In this document: piece after piece, positions 1-13,100 of the stretch
Layout of the letters: the number at the start of each line of letters is the position of its first letter
Position numbering within the stretch: position 1 is the first letter of the stretch
Assembly (NCBI GenBank): GCA_905183005.1
Contig: CAJJDO010000116.1
Coordinates: 286,189 to 350,188, forward strand
DNA from: Paramecium pentaurelia
Lineage: Eukaryota; Ciliophora; Oligohymenophorea; Peniculida; Parameciidae
DNA: 64,000 nt
Reading direction: 5' to 3'
Made by a program: the position numbers and the translations under genes
The notes under the pieces: model-generated
The model's input: only the letters and a program-made list of their open reading frames with translations
The model's database searches: none
What the model was told of the DNA's origin: nothing

Positions 1-2295
1 CATGCTTTTGGAATATGAGCCTTACATTAACTTACAGCCATGAATGTATGTAAATGTTTGGATCCTGCTGAATCCAACAACAATCCAGCATTAAGACTTA
101 ATAATCTACAATTTTAAAATGCAATTTCAACTTATCCTAATCTCTCTTAAAATGCAGCATTATCTTTCAATTTTTACTTAAAAATAACTCTTTATTCTGC
201 TCTACTCATCATTAAATCTAAACATCTTCTTGTCAATCCAATCTATCTAACACAATGATGTAATCTTCCACCTAATAATCTACCTTATGCCATTTTAAAT
301 GCACCACCCAATTCCCCTAACAAATTCTCTTTAGGCACGAAAACATTATCATATTCTACTTCAGCATAACTATGTGGAACATCATAATAACTAAAGACTC
401 CTACTTATCTCAATATCTTAATCTTAGGATTTGGCAAATCTACTATGATCATAGATTATGATTCCATAGGATTTGACATATCTTAAGATGATTTACCCAT
501 TATTATTCCAAATTTTACTCTTTCATCTGGGGCACTTGAAACAAACCATTTACTTCCATTAATTATATAACCTCCTTCTGTTGGAGTTATAGTAAATTTG
601 AAATTATTAGGATCTGATGAAGATACATTTTTTTCAGTCATAGCAAAGTAAGACTTACATTCACCTTCAATCAATGGTTTCAAATATTTCTCTTTTTGGT
701 ATGGTGTTCCATAACCAATTAAGAGTTTGATATTACCAGTCTCTGGAGCAAAACAATTAAAAATTTCATGAGCTAAATAACTCAGTCCCATCAATTCTGA
801 TAAGAATACATATTCTAGATTTGTGAGACCTTTACCATACATTGGATCAGAAATAAATAAATTCCATAATCCTAATGATTTCGCTTTTCTTTATAAAGCT
901 TCTATTTCTGGAAATCCTTTATTCTAAGTAGTAGTTGGCATTATTCTTGACTTATCTAAAACTACTTTTTCTATAGGAAACACCTCTTCTTTCAAGAAAT
1001 CTTTAATTCTATAATAGTAACTTTTGCATCTATCAGTTACTGGCCATTTAGACCATAATGAACTATCATTTGCTGCTCTCATTTTTATACCAAATGGATC
1101 TCCATCAGTTAAATTTAATACAATTTCATATCCAGCTTTGGATAAAAATTCTGAATTGTTTAAATACTTAATATCTTTTGTTTGTTTAAATAAAATTTAT
1201 TGATCAATTGATTTTCTCAAAATTGCCAATGTAATTTGATATCTAATATCTGGAATATTTTAAGTTGATCTAGCATTAAAGTATGATTTAATAACATCTT
1301 ATTAATTTGGAGCACCAACTAATCTTTCTACTCCTTACCATCCATCAACATTATGTCTTCCATTTGAATATGGTATATAATATGGAGCTAATAAACTAGC
1401 TAGATCAGTAAATGCATTTCCTAATTATGCTGTTTACCAATCTAATATAGCTAGAATTCTTGGTTCTGTTGGATGAAATAGAACCTTTGATAATGAGAAA
1501 TCTCCATGAACTAAACATAGATTATCTAGTTCAGATTACTATGGTAAATTCAATGGCAACCAATATAATAAATCTTCAATGTTGGTAGAAATTTTTGTTT
1601 CATTTAATTTATAAGTATTATACAATTTCTTATTTACGATTTAATAGTGGCTAGTTTGCGATTCCAATTAACCTAACCCTAAATAGTTTAAACTGATTGA
1701 ATGAAGATGAGCTAATGTCTTTGCTACTTCTTAATAAATCACTCTTTTTTCTTCAGTTGTCATTCCTATTAATATTTGATCTGAAAAGAGTCTTCCCTCT
1801 ATGAATTCTGTTGCATAAAAAGGAACCCCTAGTATAGATTGATCAGCACAGTAAAACAAAGTTTTAGTAACTGGAAAATTTACAGCTGATAATTTTTAAG
1901 CAATCACGAAATCCTTTTCTATTGAATGACCCTATTTTATAGTAACTTATTATTTACTGCTACTAGATTCTCTGTTTATTTTGTATGGAGCACAATCTTT
2001 TTATTAGTATTCCTAAAAAATATTCATGACGAACTTACTTGAATGAAAGTTTATAAATAAATTGAGCTAGTTATTGTACTTCCTCTATTTAAGCATCATT
2101 AACACCTAGGAAAACTAGTAATGAAGATGAAGAATTCAAATAGTTTCCTAACAAATGAGATTTCTCTACTTCTTATAAGGACATTAGTAAAAAATTATGA
2201 TATATTTTTTTAATCCAAGAAAAAAAAATATTGCGACTTTGATACTCAATAAATTAGATATTTAATAATGTGTAATCATCCAATTATGATGTCAT
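1..2295 (-). CDS. ACAD10/ACAD11-like aminoglycoside-phosphotransferase + acyl-CoA dehydrogenase fusion (3' end cut by window)
   Basis: Read on the minus strand with TAA/TAG as Gln. The first ~300 residues form an APH-type kinase domain: catalytic-loop HGDF near 1495-1505 and the metal-binding ILDW near 1445. The second half is an acyl-CoA dehydrogenase, with FAMTEK and GSKWFVSSA around 500-680, VPKENLLGELGGA near 301-345, then a QIGLTRRCLD stretch. This order matches animal ACAD10/11, which phosphorylate 4-hydroxyacyl-CoAs and then handle the product in fatty-acid breakdown in mitochondria or peroxisomes; that role is inferred from the family. ATG at 2295-2293 is the furthest start I can support. 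A frame change near 2013-2034 is repaired by a 22-nt GTTCGT..TAG intron, an unusual donor. The C-terminus runs off the left edge. Confidence 0.85.
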
Positions 2296-2712
2296 ATTAA
2301 TTAATAATATTTTATAAACTTATTTTTATATTTAAATCATCTTTTAACGATTGTACCTCACCTAATATTTAATAATAAATTGGTATTTCAAAACTAAAAT
2401 AATATAATTATTAGTTTATTAGAATATTAATTAATCCAATTATGATAATATCGACTTATTTAAAAGAATAATAATTATATTATTATCTTAATATTAAAAT
2501 ATAATAATGAAAGTATAATTCAATTATTTAAATAACATTATTGAAAATGTTAATACAATAAATATTTTATTAATATTTTGTAATAAATCAAATGATTATT
2601 CTATTAATATATCTTTTATTTATCAATTAAGAATTTCATTTTATGTAAAAAAAAAAAAAGAATTTAGATTATATTATGAATAAATAAATTAAGTTTTTAA
2701 TTTAATTAGTTT
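2296..2712. other. AT-rich divergent intergenic spacer
   Basis: 417 bp between the starts of two divergent genes, so it should hold both promoters. I see only AT-rich sequence with oligo-A near 2646-2660. No defined motif, RNA gene or ORF can be supported. Confidence 0.6.
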
Positions 2713-4597
2713 ATGGATTAAATTGGTGTAAATACAATGAGAAGTTTACAAAAGTTGATTAAATCAGCTATGAAAACAAGAGTATTAACTGCATTTCCAA
2801 ATCTTCCACAAAATAGTTTCGAGATATAATTGGAATCAATATCAAACAATCTAAATTTTGAATATAAGACACCTACAGTGATAAGAATCTTCAATCAATT
2901 TAAGAAACAAAATTTATTTGGTGGTAATTATTATAACATTATATAATTTAGATTTGAAAACAGAAGTTGAAGTGGCATAAAAAATTGCTTCTACAGAATG
3001 TTAAGATAATATAATTTAAAAAATAGAGGCAATTGATAAAGGATTTTTAACAATTCAATTAAATGATAAATTTATTGAGGATGAAATAAATGCACTATTA
3101 ATGAATGGATTAAAATTCCCATTAGAGAAAAAATAAGTATGAAATATATTTTATATAATAATATAGAAAGTAGTTGTTGATTTCTCAAGTCCTAATATTG
3201 CAAAAGAAATGCATGTAGGTCATTTAAGATCAACTATCATAGGAGAATCATTATGCAGAATATTAGAATTTTAAGGATAAGAAGTAGTAAGAGTTAATCA
3301 TATTGGTGATTGGGGTACTTAATTTGGAATGTTGATTAATCATTTATTAGAAGAATATCCAGATTATTAGACTAATAGACCTGCTCTTAAAGAATTAGAA
3401 GATTTATATAAGGAAGCAAAAAAGAAATTTGATTCAAATGAAGAATTTAAAGTTAAATCTTAATAATATGTTGTAAAATTGCAAGCATTGGATCCTGTAT
3501 GTATAGATGCTTGGAAAATGATATGTGAATTAAGTCGATAAGAATATAATAAAATTTATCAAAGGTTGAATGTTAAAATAACAGAATATGGAGAAAGTTA
3601 TTATAATCCAATTCTACCTGAAATAGTTAAGGAATGTGAAGCTAAAGGAATTGTGGAATTAGATTAAGGAGCCAAAATTATCAGAGTGAAGGGTGAAAAG
3701 GTTCCTCTAATGATTGTTAAAAAAGATGGTGGTTATAATTATGATACTACTGATATGGCAGCAGCTAAGACTCGTATTTTAGAATGGAAATGTGATAGAT
3801 TACTTTATTTAACTGATGTAGGATAATGGAATCACTTTAAACTTATTTTTGAAGGTGCAAAATTAATGGGATGGCATTAACCACCAATTACATCAATGGA
3901 ACATATGGGATTTGGTTTAGTATTGGGTCCTGATGGTAAAAAGTTTAAGACAAGATCAGGTGATACAGTTAAGTTGATTGATCTATTGGATGAAGCTAAA
4001 GAGAGAGCTTTAAAATAAATTATATAAAGAGTATAAGAAAGTTAATAAGGAAAAGAATTTTCAACTGGAACTGCTCTATCTCCAGAAGAATTTGATACTG
4101 CCGCAGAAAGAATGGGTATAGCTGCTATTAAATACTATGACTTAAAGTAGAATCGTATATCTGATTATAATTTTGATTATGATAAGATGCTTGATCCAAA
4201 GGGTAATACTGCTGTATATTTGATGTATTCATATGTTCGAATGTTATCTATTTTAAGAAAAAGTGGAATTTAAGATTTTGAGATTTATAGAGCAGATAAT
4301 AAATTCAAAATAACACATCCACATGAAAGACATTTAGCTGCATAATTATTAAGATTTGTTGATGTTTTATAATCAGTAACTGATTAATTAGCAATAAATT
4401 GGTTATGTGATTATATTTATGATATTTGTGTTAAGATAGCAGAAGCTTATAATTAAGTAATATATTAAATAAAAATTTAGTATCGTATATTGAATGATGA
4501 ACATACTCAAACAAGATTGTTATTGTGTGAAGCAATCAGAATGGTATTGTTATAATCTTTTTATTTGGTTGGTATAGAACCTATTGAAAAAATATGA
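2713..4597 (+). CDS. RARS1: Arginyl-tRNA synthetase, cytosolic type
   Basis: A class I aminoacyl-tRNA synthetase that charges tRNA-Arg, about 600 residues after splicing. The HIGH motif appears as HVGH at about residue 147 (near 3211), in SSPNIAKEMHVGHLRST. It is followed by GDWGTQFG, and the KMSKS counterpart is KFKTRSG near 3941, as is usual for ArgRS. The C-terminal DALR-type anticodon-binding region contains AVYLMYSYVR. Three short introns restore the frame: 2924-2951 (28 nt), 3137-3166 (30 nt) and 4457-4480 (24 nt). The start is the first in-frame ATG, with no obvious organelle presequence. The stop is TGA at 4595. The next gene starts 39 bp downstream on the same strand. Confidence 0.93.
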
Positions 4598-4636
4598 GGA
4601 AGTATAAATTACATTAAAATAATTATATATTTATTA

Positions 4637-6440
4637 ATGTTTCCAAATATTTCTATATTAAATGAAGAGTTTGACGAAGACTAACCTCGTTAGATTGTTT
4701 CATCATATTCAGATATTAAAAAGCTGCTTTCTCCTCCTGCAAACAAAATTAATTCTGATATTATTATAGATAGACATAAGGCAAAATCACATACATATGG
4801 TTTAATTGAATCAAAAGGAGCTGAATAATATCTTATAAAAGTCATATAAAACAATGATTTATCAGAAATATAAAATTTATTGGATGAAGCAGAAAACATC
4901 AATATTTACACAATTACTGATCATAAGAAATACACTCTTTTACATTTAGCTGCATACAACAATAATTTAGATACTGTTAAGTATTTATATAATATTATAT
5001 GTACCTAAGGTTATTGATTAATCATGTCAAAAAATAACATAAACATAAATGCATGTCAATACTTACAGAATGGGTTAATTAATAGACTGAGGATGGATTT
5101 GTGGCATTTCATTTTGCAGCCTATAGAGGAAACATAGAAATGATTTTAGAATTTGAAAAATGTGGAGCTAATTTATTTATTCGAAATGCTTAAGGTATGA
5201 ATGGATTACATTTGGCTGCTTAAGGTGATTAACCTAAATCAGTTGTATATTTTAAGAAAATTGGTTTTGATTTTGCTTAAAAAGATTCAAAAGGAGGTAC
5301 TGCTTTACATTGGGCAGCTTATTATGGATGTGAATTAGCAGTCAATTATTTATTATCCTTTACAGATCAATTATTAGATATTAAGGATGCAGAAGGTTTA
5401 ACTGCATTACATTTAGCAAGTATGAGTGGAAATAGTAGAATAGTTAAGAAATTATTGCTTTAAGGAGCAAATCGAAATATTAAAAATAAAGAAGGTTAAA
5501 CTGCAGCTGATATTGCTTAAGCTAATTCATTTAAAGCTATTCATAAAATGCTTACAGAATCATAAAACTTTTTAATTACTTACTTTAGTATTAGTTAAGG
5601 ATTCTAAAAAGTTAATAGAAGTAAAGATAAAATGTTTAAATTTATTGCTATGTTAATTTACTGTTAAGGAATTACTATTTATTACAATTTTTATCCATTT
5701 GAATCATATTAAAATCTTATTTACTACTCAGCTTTTCAATTATTGATCTGGTTTTTCTTTATAATTGTTTGGTTAAGTGATCCTGGTAAGCAAATCAAAA
5801 AATAAGACAAAATTGAATAGGAACTCCTTAAAAGTTTATATGAAATATTATAAAGATATGATGCCAAAGACATATGTCCTGAATGTGTATGTGTTAAATC
5901 TCCAAGATCTAAGCATTGTGATATTTGCTAATCTTGTGTATTAGTATATGATCATCATTGTCCTTGGGTTGATAATTGTGTAATAAATAATACTATTATA
6001 AGATAGGATCAAACAATCTTTTTTAGTTTTACATATTTGTGTGGCTCCTTTGTTTGGATGTCACTTTAACTTTAGCATTCTAGTTTTATTTTGTTATTAA
6101 ATAAATTCAAAATGATAAAGGCATAGAAAACGAATTTATAATCCTATTTATACTTTCTCTATTTTCCATCATCATTATGCTTTTGTTTCTCTTCCCTCTT
6201 TGGTTTCTATTATACATATAAACAATAAATTTATTAACAGGATAAACAACATATGAAAAGTAATATTTATCATTTATATTAAAAAGGTATTCTTAATCAA
6301 TGAAGAACTCTAATACTTAGTCTACAGTATCTTGCAGGAATTGTCTACAAATGTGTTGTTATAATAAAATAAACAGTTAAGAAAAAAAGAAATAAAATCA
6401 TTAGTCTTTTTAGTTATTTGACTCAAATTAAAAATCATGA
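4637..6440 (+). CDS. Ankyrin-repeat DHHC palmitoyltransferase (HIP14/Akr1 type)
   Basis: A predicted S-acyltransferase of about 583 residues. Several ankyrin repeats (TALHWAAYYG, LTALHLASMSG, QGANRNIKNKEGQTAADIA) span about residues 95-310. They are followed by two membrane segments, the Cys-rich zinc domain CPECVCVKSPRSKHC with catalytic DHHCPW near 5950, two more membrane segments and a TTYE motif near 6250 matching the TTxE motif after the last helix. This is the Akr1/ZDHHC13/17 layout, usually in Golgi or endomembranes. Two introns ending AAG are needed: 4981-5009 (29 nt) and 5980-6002 (23 nt). The second falls inside NC-IG directly after the DHHC core. The stop is TGA at 6438. Substrates cannot be read from the sequence. 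Confidence 0.88.
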
Positions 6441-7476
6441 CTTTTAATTATTAATTAATTAATTTAATAATAATATATTTATTTCAATAATTTTATTATA
6501 AATAATTATTTATTGAATTTTATTATTTAACACTTTCTACTAAATACTATTTTAGAAGTAACATTTATATATATACCATTTAAATTTTTATACCATAAAG
6601 TAAGTGTTTTATAAATTAAAATCATAATTATTTTCGATGCACTTTTTCAATTTAAATAGTTTATTCAAATTAAGAAAATGATGAAATTTTACTTATTTGA
6701 TATTTTCATTTTTTAATTCAGATAAATAATTCATATGATTTAGATTTGATATCCCTAAGTTATATATGAAAAAATTAATTAATTTCTCATTTTCTATTGA
6801 TTGTTTTTATTATTAAAAATATAAAGCTATAAACTATCCTATACATTAAAAAAAGTAAAATTTTAGACTGATTTGTTTTATTATTAATAATAATTTATCA
6901 TTCTCATATTATCTAATTAAACATATTCAAAATAATTGATCATTTATAACATTACTATTTTAGATTATTTATTAAAATTTATATATAAAATATTATTTAT
7001 GATCATTTTAATAACTCTAAATATATATTTACAATAATCTTCTAATCATAGAAGAATTGGATAATATGATTCAAGATTATTATATAACGTTTTACACTTT
7101 CCTTAATTAATTTTATTTGAGAAATTTAAAAAGAAAAGTATCAAAATAGTGTTAAGATATAAAGATAATATATGTTAAATATTGATGGATATTAAAAAGT
7201 AGAAACTCCATTATTAAGGGTCAAAAGTTTTAGCATCTAAAAAAACTATAATTATTAAAATAATTATGAATACATTATACTTAATTAATTGTTAAATTAT
7301 GTCATAAAAACAGCTATTTTGATAACTTTAATAAAAAAATAGAATATAGAGTAATAAGGAATGAATAGAAGTTTAATAACTTTTTTATGGTGAAATTTTC
7401 TTTAAGATTTGAAATTATTTATTTTATCAGACTCTCAACTTAGTGATCAAAGTGATATTTTTAATAAATTTAATAA
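6441..7476. other. AT-rich intergenic region, no gene supported
   Basis: About 1 kb of mostly A/T sequence with runs such as TTAATTAATTAATTTAATAA near 6450. No frame longer than a few dozen codons survives TGA stops on either strand with recognisable composition. It presumably holds the promoter of the RING-CH gene, but no motif is assignable. Confidence 0.55.
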
Positions 7477-8240
7477 ATGCAGTCATTATGTTAAATGAGT
7501 CCAGAATCAAATCCTCAAAATAAATAACAATTCTAAACCTGTTTTGATCAAAATGAGTCAGCGTTTTTAAGTCCCAACACATAATCTCTTTAATAACCCA
7601 AATATAAAGTTAGAACCTTAAGACCTAAATCAATTCTTGAAGGTGAATTAGCTAGATTCAGCAAATCAAGAAATTTACTTACAATGAATAATTATGAATG
7701 TATTAAATGTAAAAACGAGAAAGGAAATATAGCAATAAAGTTATGCCAATGCTTAGATATATATTACCATATTATTTGTATCTTAGAATATGCTGATCTT
7801 CATCCTAAGTTAGGACTCAATTTATTTAGATGCTAATTTTGCAATGATTACTTCCCAATTTAAATAAATGAAAAGTATAATATATATAAACTATCAGACT
7901 GAGCACATAAAATTTAAGCAAGAAACAAAAGTTTGTATTCTTAATGAGCTTGTCCATGTTGTTTTCTTTGGTTACATTAGAAATTGTGGCTCTTTCATTG
8001 TTAGAACTAGATCAGATATATCTAATTTTATTAATAATACTAATAATTATTGAATTATTGGTATTATTAATAATTTTCAGTAAATTTTATCATTTATGTT
8101 ACTTAATCGAATATGATATAAAAGAATATAAGTTAGGATAAGAATATGATTAATCTTAATTGGAATCATTTACTCTTAAAGTTGTTAAACAACTATAATA
8201 TAAAAGAGCCAAGAGAGTAATATTTGATTAAGTGAAATGA
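7477..8240 (+). CDS. RING-CH (MARCH-type) zinc-finger membrane protein
   Basis: A small protein of about 246 residues. A C4HC3-like zinc finger begins at YECIKCKNEKGNI and continues LCQC..., YYHIICI and FRCQFC, matching a RING-CH (RINGv) domain near residues 70-130. Two adjacent hydrophobic helices follow, starting near MSLSMLFSLVTLEIVALSLL and separated by a short turn, as in MARCH-family E3 ubiquitin ligases that act on membrane proteins. An intron at 7875-7897 (23 nt, ending CAG) joins the zinc-finger exon to the membrane exon. The stop is TGA at 8238. E3 activity is inferred from the domain order only. The finger is short and His/Cys spacing should be checked against the family. Confidence 0.7.
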
Positions 8241-8344
8241 TAACTTTAGATATTACTACTTGTTAAATTTTATAGTCTCATCAAATTTCTAAATATTCGT
8301 TTATTTATTATAATATAATTGCTAAATAAGCTTAGCTTTACAGA

Positions 8345-8740
8345 ATGAAAACTATGAATATTGGTCCAAAAGTCTTGCTTTAATAAAATTAAGTTAGACA
8401 TCTAGATGATGAAGATGATGTACCAGATGAACCATCTCCTGTTTTAATTAAATAAAAAATAATTAAAGTCATCAAATATAATCAACCTAGATTTGATGTC
8501 AAAGGTAGGCAAATATTTAAAGGCACTGGTTATGGAATTGCTTTTGACAATTTTGTCACTGTCTGTGTATTTAATCCTGATGAGGAAGTGTTATCAATTA
8601 AGGACACTATTTCTTAATGTACAAATACTCAAGAATTGGAGAAGTTTCACATCAAAACTAATAGTAATAAAAAAATAGAGGATTTCCATAAAGAAATAAT
8701 CCTAAAATCAATTCTTAAATAGACTAAACCAAATCAATGA
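8345..8740 (+). CDS. Small hypothetical protein (131 aa)
   Basis: An uninterrupted frame from ATG 8345 to TGA 8738. It has an acidic patch near the N-terminus (LDDEDDVPDEPSP), a middle segment with RFDVKGRQIFKGTGYGIAFD, and a Lys-rich C-terminus. There is no signal peptide or membrane helix. I do not recognise the family. It lies 104 bp after the RING-CH gene on the same strand. Codon use resembles neighbouring real genes, with Gln written as TAA/TAG throughout. Confidence 0.6.
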
Positions 8741-9213
8741 AAAATAGTTTGAATTAAATTTCTTTATTTAATGTTTTGTTATTGAAACAATTCTTATAAA
8801 TTTTTATGCATATTAAATCACAAATAATCATTACTTTTTTCTTGTCTACTATTAGTTTAAAATTCTATGAAATAAGTCATTTTATTTCATATTAATAATA
8901 TAAATGAGGGTTCAACAAAAATAATACAATCATATCATATTTCAATACTAAAATTAACTTGACTCTTATATTATTACCTCTAAGTTCAAAACTAAAAACT
9001 CTAAATTTAACTATTGTATTTAAATTTTGATCTAGAAATTTACCATTTAAAATAATTCTAATTATATAGATAATTTAATTAAGAGATTTCAATTAAGTAT
9101 ATGAAATAATAAGAATCTGTAGTTAAATTGCAAATATGATATTTGATATCCTTAGAAATATAAGAAATATTTAATAATCATTTACATTTACATTCATATA
9201 AATTAAATATTAT
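8741..9213. other. Intergenic spacer
   Basis: 473 bp of AT-rich sequence between two small same-strand genes. No motif or further coding frame is recognised. Confidence 0.5.
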
Positions 9214-9550
9214 ATGTCTAATTAACAAACTTAATCATACACTTCCTCCATAATATATACACCTATTCCATTGAAGCTAGAATTTAGTGCATCTCGTTCC
9301 AGTAGGTAAAGTTCAAATTCTAACATACTTGAAGAAAGTACTGCATCTTCATTCATATATTCACGAAGTCCAAGAAAAATTTTGTATTTTGTAGTGAATA
9401 AACACTTATAGACTTGCTAAATTTGAATAAGAAAATCAAGAAAGACCTGAAAACCCTATGATAAGAGATGAGAAATTTAAGGAACTTCAAAACTTATTCT
9501 TACCTTTTGATTCTGAATCATATATTACAGAAGTTGAACTGTTTGATTGA
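9214..9550 (+). CDS. Small hypothetical protein (102 aa, one intron)
   Basis: ATG at 9214 opens a Ser/Gln-rich N-terminus (SASRSSRQSSNSNILEEST). A 28-nt GTATTT..TAG intron at 9384-9411 is needed, after which the frame continues LLAKFEQENQERPENPM to a TGA at 9548. Lengths agree exactly (337 bp minus 28 gives 103 codons). The product looks like a short disordered N-terminal half and a charged helical second half. The family is not recognised. The clean frame after intron removal is the main support. Confidence 0.5.
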
Positions 9551-10165
9551 ATCAACAGCCTTTTGATATGTGACTAAAGTATTCATAATAAAGTATATAA
9601 ATACTCTAACATCAAATAAAATTGCACCTTTTTTTATAGACATCAATATTATAATATAAAAGATATTCTCTAACTAATAATTCTTTATCAGTTAATTGAG
9701 AATTTGATGAACATAATATTTGAAAATAATTATAATTATACTTAATTTTTTTTATACTCTATGATGATTAATCTTTTTTTTAATTTTTATATTCCATTTA
9801 CATCTAATTAAGTATAAAGATATTTTAATTATGTTGAATACTTTAATAATTTTATTTTTGGACAATTCTAATAAATTATTTTGTATTTCTAATTAATTAT
9901 TTTATTATTATTCTTAATTCATATATTAATATATATTATCCCTTTATTAATTAACAAATTCTTTATATTTTAAGTAGTATTAATATTGTATTTTGTTGAC
10001 TACACTTCTATATTTTTTATAAATATTTTTATAATTTAATTTAAATTAATTAAAAAATTCTATTATCTAAATTGATAGCATTATTAAAGAAAATAATAAT
10101 TTATCTTCATAAATGAAAAATAATTTGAATATTTATAAATTTAAGTGTTATAATTATTCAATATT
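9551..10165. other. Convergent intergenic spacer
   Basis: About 615 bp of AT-rich sequence between the 3' end of a small plus-strand gene and the 3' end of the large minus-strand helicase gene. An apparent plus-strand frame at 10113-10349 is antisense to the end of the helicase gene. Nothing else is seen. Confidence 0.5.
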
Positions 10166-13100
10166 TCAATCTAGAGATTCTTCATCTAAATGTTCTTCTA
10201 CAGTTTTAATGCACTTTGAGTCAAACTTATTTTGTACTTTAACTCCTGCTTATAATTTCTACCATTTCAATTTGAGTATTTATCTATTTCTTTCTAAGAG
10301 TTCTTATTCATTTTTTTCGAATGTGTTAGTAGTATCTCTCCAATTCTAATATTTTAATTTTAGTTCTTCAAAAAGATCAATTGGTAGTATACCATTCTAT
10401 ATTTCTTTAAATAAATTTGTAGAGTTATTTAAAATCTAATTAACAAATTAAAGATCAGCTCCTCTTAACATTTTTTATCTCAATTTTAAGAGCTCCCTAA
10501 ATATAAATAATAAAAATACTCTTAAAAATTATATATTTTCACTATTAGACTTTCGTGTTTGTTATCTTTATATTAATATTTAATATCCTTTATTTAGAAT
10601 TTATGGAATTAATAAAATCTAATAACTAAAGGAATTTTTTAATTTTTGAATAGATTAATTTTTTTATGTTCAATTTTAAATTATCTCCATTTTTTTAATA
10701 AATTCAATCCATTTTTTTTAATTTCCTAAGCTTCTAAAAAGTAGTTTTCCCATTTACTTAAACAATTTTAATAAACTATTTAAGAATTTACATTTTAGAC
10801 TTTTTAATTAATTTATATTGTAATTAACTTTTCTTCAAATTATCCTTTGATAAATAGAACATCCATTTTATTGATCAATTCTTATTATAAATTTGGCTAC
10901 TTTAAGATAAGACATTAGTGTAGCTTTTAATAATATTGATATGTAGAATTATTACTAAAAATTTGTAATAGTCTTTCTTTTATTACATCTGTGAGATTTT
11001 ATAAATTTATTACGAAGACTATGAGAAGCAAATTACATAAATATTCATAATGTTCAGAATTACATGTTTCTATAAAATACTATAGTTATTCTATAAATTC
11101 TAAAATAATTTCAGGTCTAGTTATTTTGAAAAGAGGCTAATCAAAGTTTTATTAACAAGATATAATTTCTTAATATTTTAAAGGAATAATAATTGATTTT
11201 ATTCCTGATTATGCTAAAAGTATTTTTATTCCAATTCTGATTAAATGATTGATCCATTCATCTAAATACATTTTATCTTCAAAATATTAACTATATTCTA
11301 TAAAGCATTCAAATGAATCTTCAATAATATTGAAATTTTAGCATTCTAAATATTCAAGATATTTTAAATAATATTATGATACTTCTTTATCTTTTATGTT
11401 TTATAATGTAAATATTGCAAATGGCAAATTATCTTATAAGTGTAATAAGTTTAATGCTAAAATAATAAAACCATGTTTCTAATATTAATTATTTATACCT
11501 TATTCTAACAAAAGTATACTTTCATTTTTTAAATAATATTTAATTTATTTATCCATTTTATTAAATCTGAAATTGGTTTATAATAACCATTTATGAACAG
11601 TTCTCATTTCATCAGACTTAGTAAAATGCAAAATTGAAGATTCATGATCATCAATTGAATTAGCAAGGTTCTTTTGTCTCATACCATAAGCTACTTTTGA
11701 AAAATAATCTATTTGCTCATTTATTGGCAAAGTTAGACGAGGTAGAATATTCTCATATTAATATTATAATCTTTAATTTAAGCATCTAAATATTTGTTTC
11801 ATTTCTTATTGATCTTATATGTTTTATATAGATTAACTTAATGTAATAATTGGTTTGAAATTACAAAAGTATTATTTAATAAGTTTACCTAAGGTTTCAA
11901 AAGGTATTGCAATATATTCATATGCTATATCCATAAAGATCATTTGATCATTAACATATTTTATTAGTTTTGATGTTATGTGGATAATACAATATTATGA
12001 GTAATCAATCATAATATCTCCATTAGGAAAAGAGAATTTGAATAAGAATTAGATTGCTTCAATAATATTAGGTTTATTATGAATAAAACCTAATTGATTT
12101 ATGCAATATTATTGCTATTGAATTAAATCAATAATAGAATTATATTATTAATCTATTTCAAATTTTAAAATACCCATACTACAAAACATACATAATATTA
12201 TTGATTCTAGTTATTTAAGTTTTTCTTAATTATTAAGATCTTCTTTATCTAATTTTGAGTTATTTATTAATTGAATTATATTTTCTTTAGTTAATATTCT
12301 ATTGGTAGTGCTTTAAATGGTAATTTCAAATATTTAATCAATATCGATCTTAGTAGATTAATTAGTTAGGAAATATTACTCTACTTAAATGAAATAGTTA
12401 TATTTAATTAATTAATATTATTCTTCATTTATTAGTTATTTGTTCTCTCTTTAATCTTTAACTTTTTCTATAAGGATTACCAAATCTTAATAATTATTAA
12501 ATGATTAACATAATTTAACAGCATTTTCATAGTCTAATTAATAAATTATAGTTCTCCAATATCCTAATCCTATTAATTATTTATAGCATTCTATTCCAAA
12601 ACTATTAAAAGAGTGGAGTTATTCTTCATATTTAAATTTTAAATAAATTGGATTAATTGATTCTAAAATATTAGTGAAAGCAATTTAAGCTAGCATTGAT
12701 TAATCTAATAAACGTTTTCTTTTAAGATTATTACCAATAATCCAATTTTCTAATTTGAAATTATTTTTTGCAATTGGTGTATATTAGGATGCTAATGAGA
12801 CTAAATATCTACCTAAATGTGATGATAATTTGAACTAATTGCAAACATAAATACATAATTTATAACTTTTAAAATGTTCTAAAACATCTAAAACAAAGTA
12901 TACAGCTTCTATATCAAAATTCTCTAAATCATATAAAAAATTAATCATATGATCTAATTCTTTTTCATCTTAATTTCTAAATGAAAGTAATGCACATTAA
13001 CTTTTTTAATTTTCTAATAAAAGTTTAAATTCATCCTAAAACTATTAAAATCTTTCAGCTAATTTCAACATAATATTATTTTTCATAAATATATTTAATC

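Noticed and set aside
10113..10349. Plus-strand 78-codon frame
   Set aside because: It is antisense to the C-terminal end of the helicase gene, which has motif-supported coding on the minus strand.
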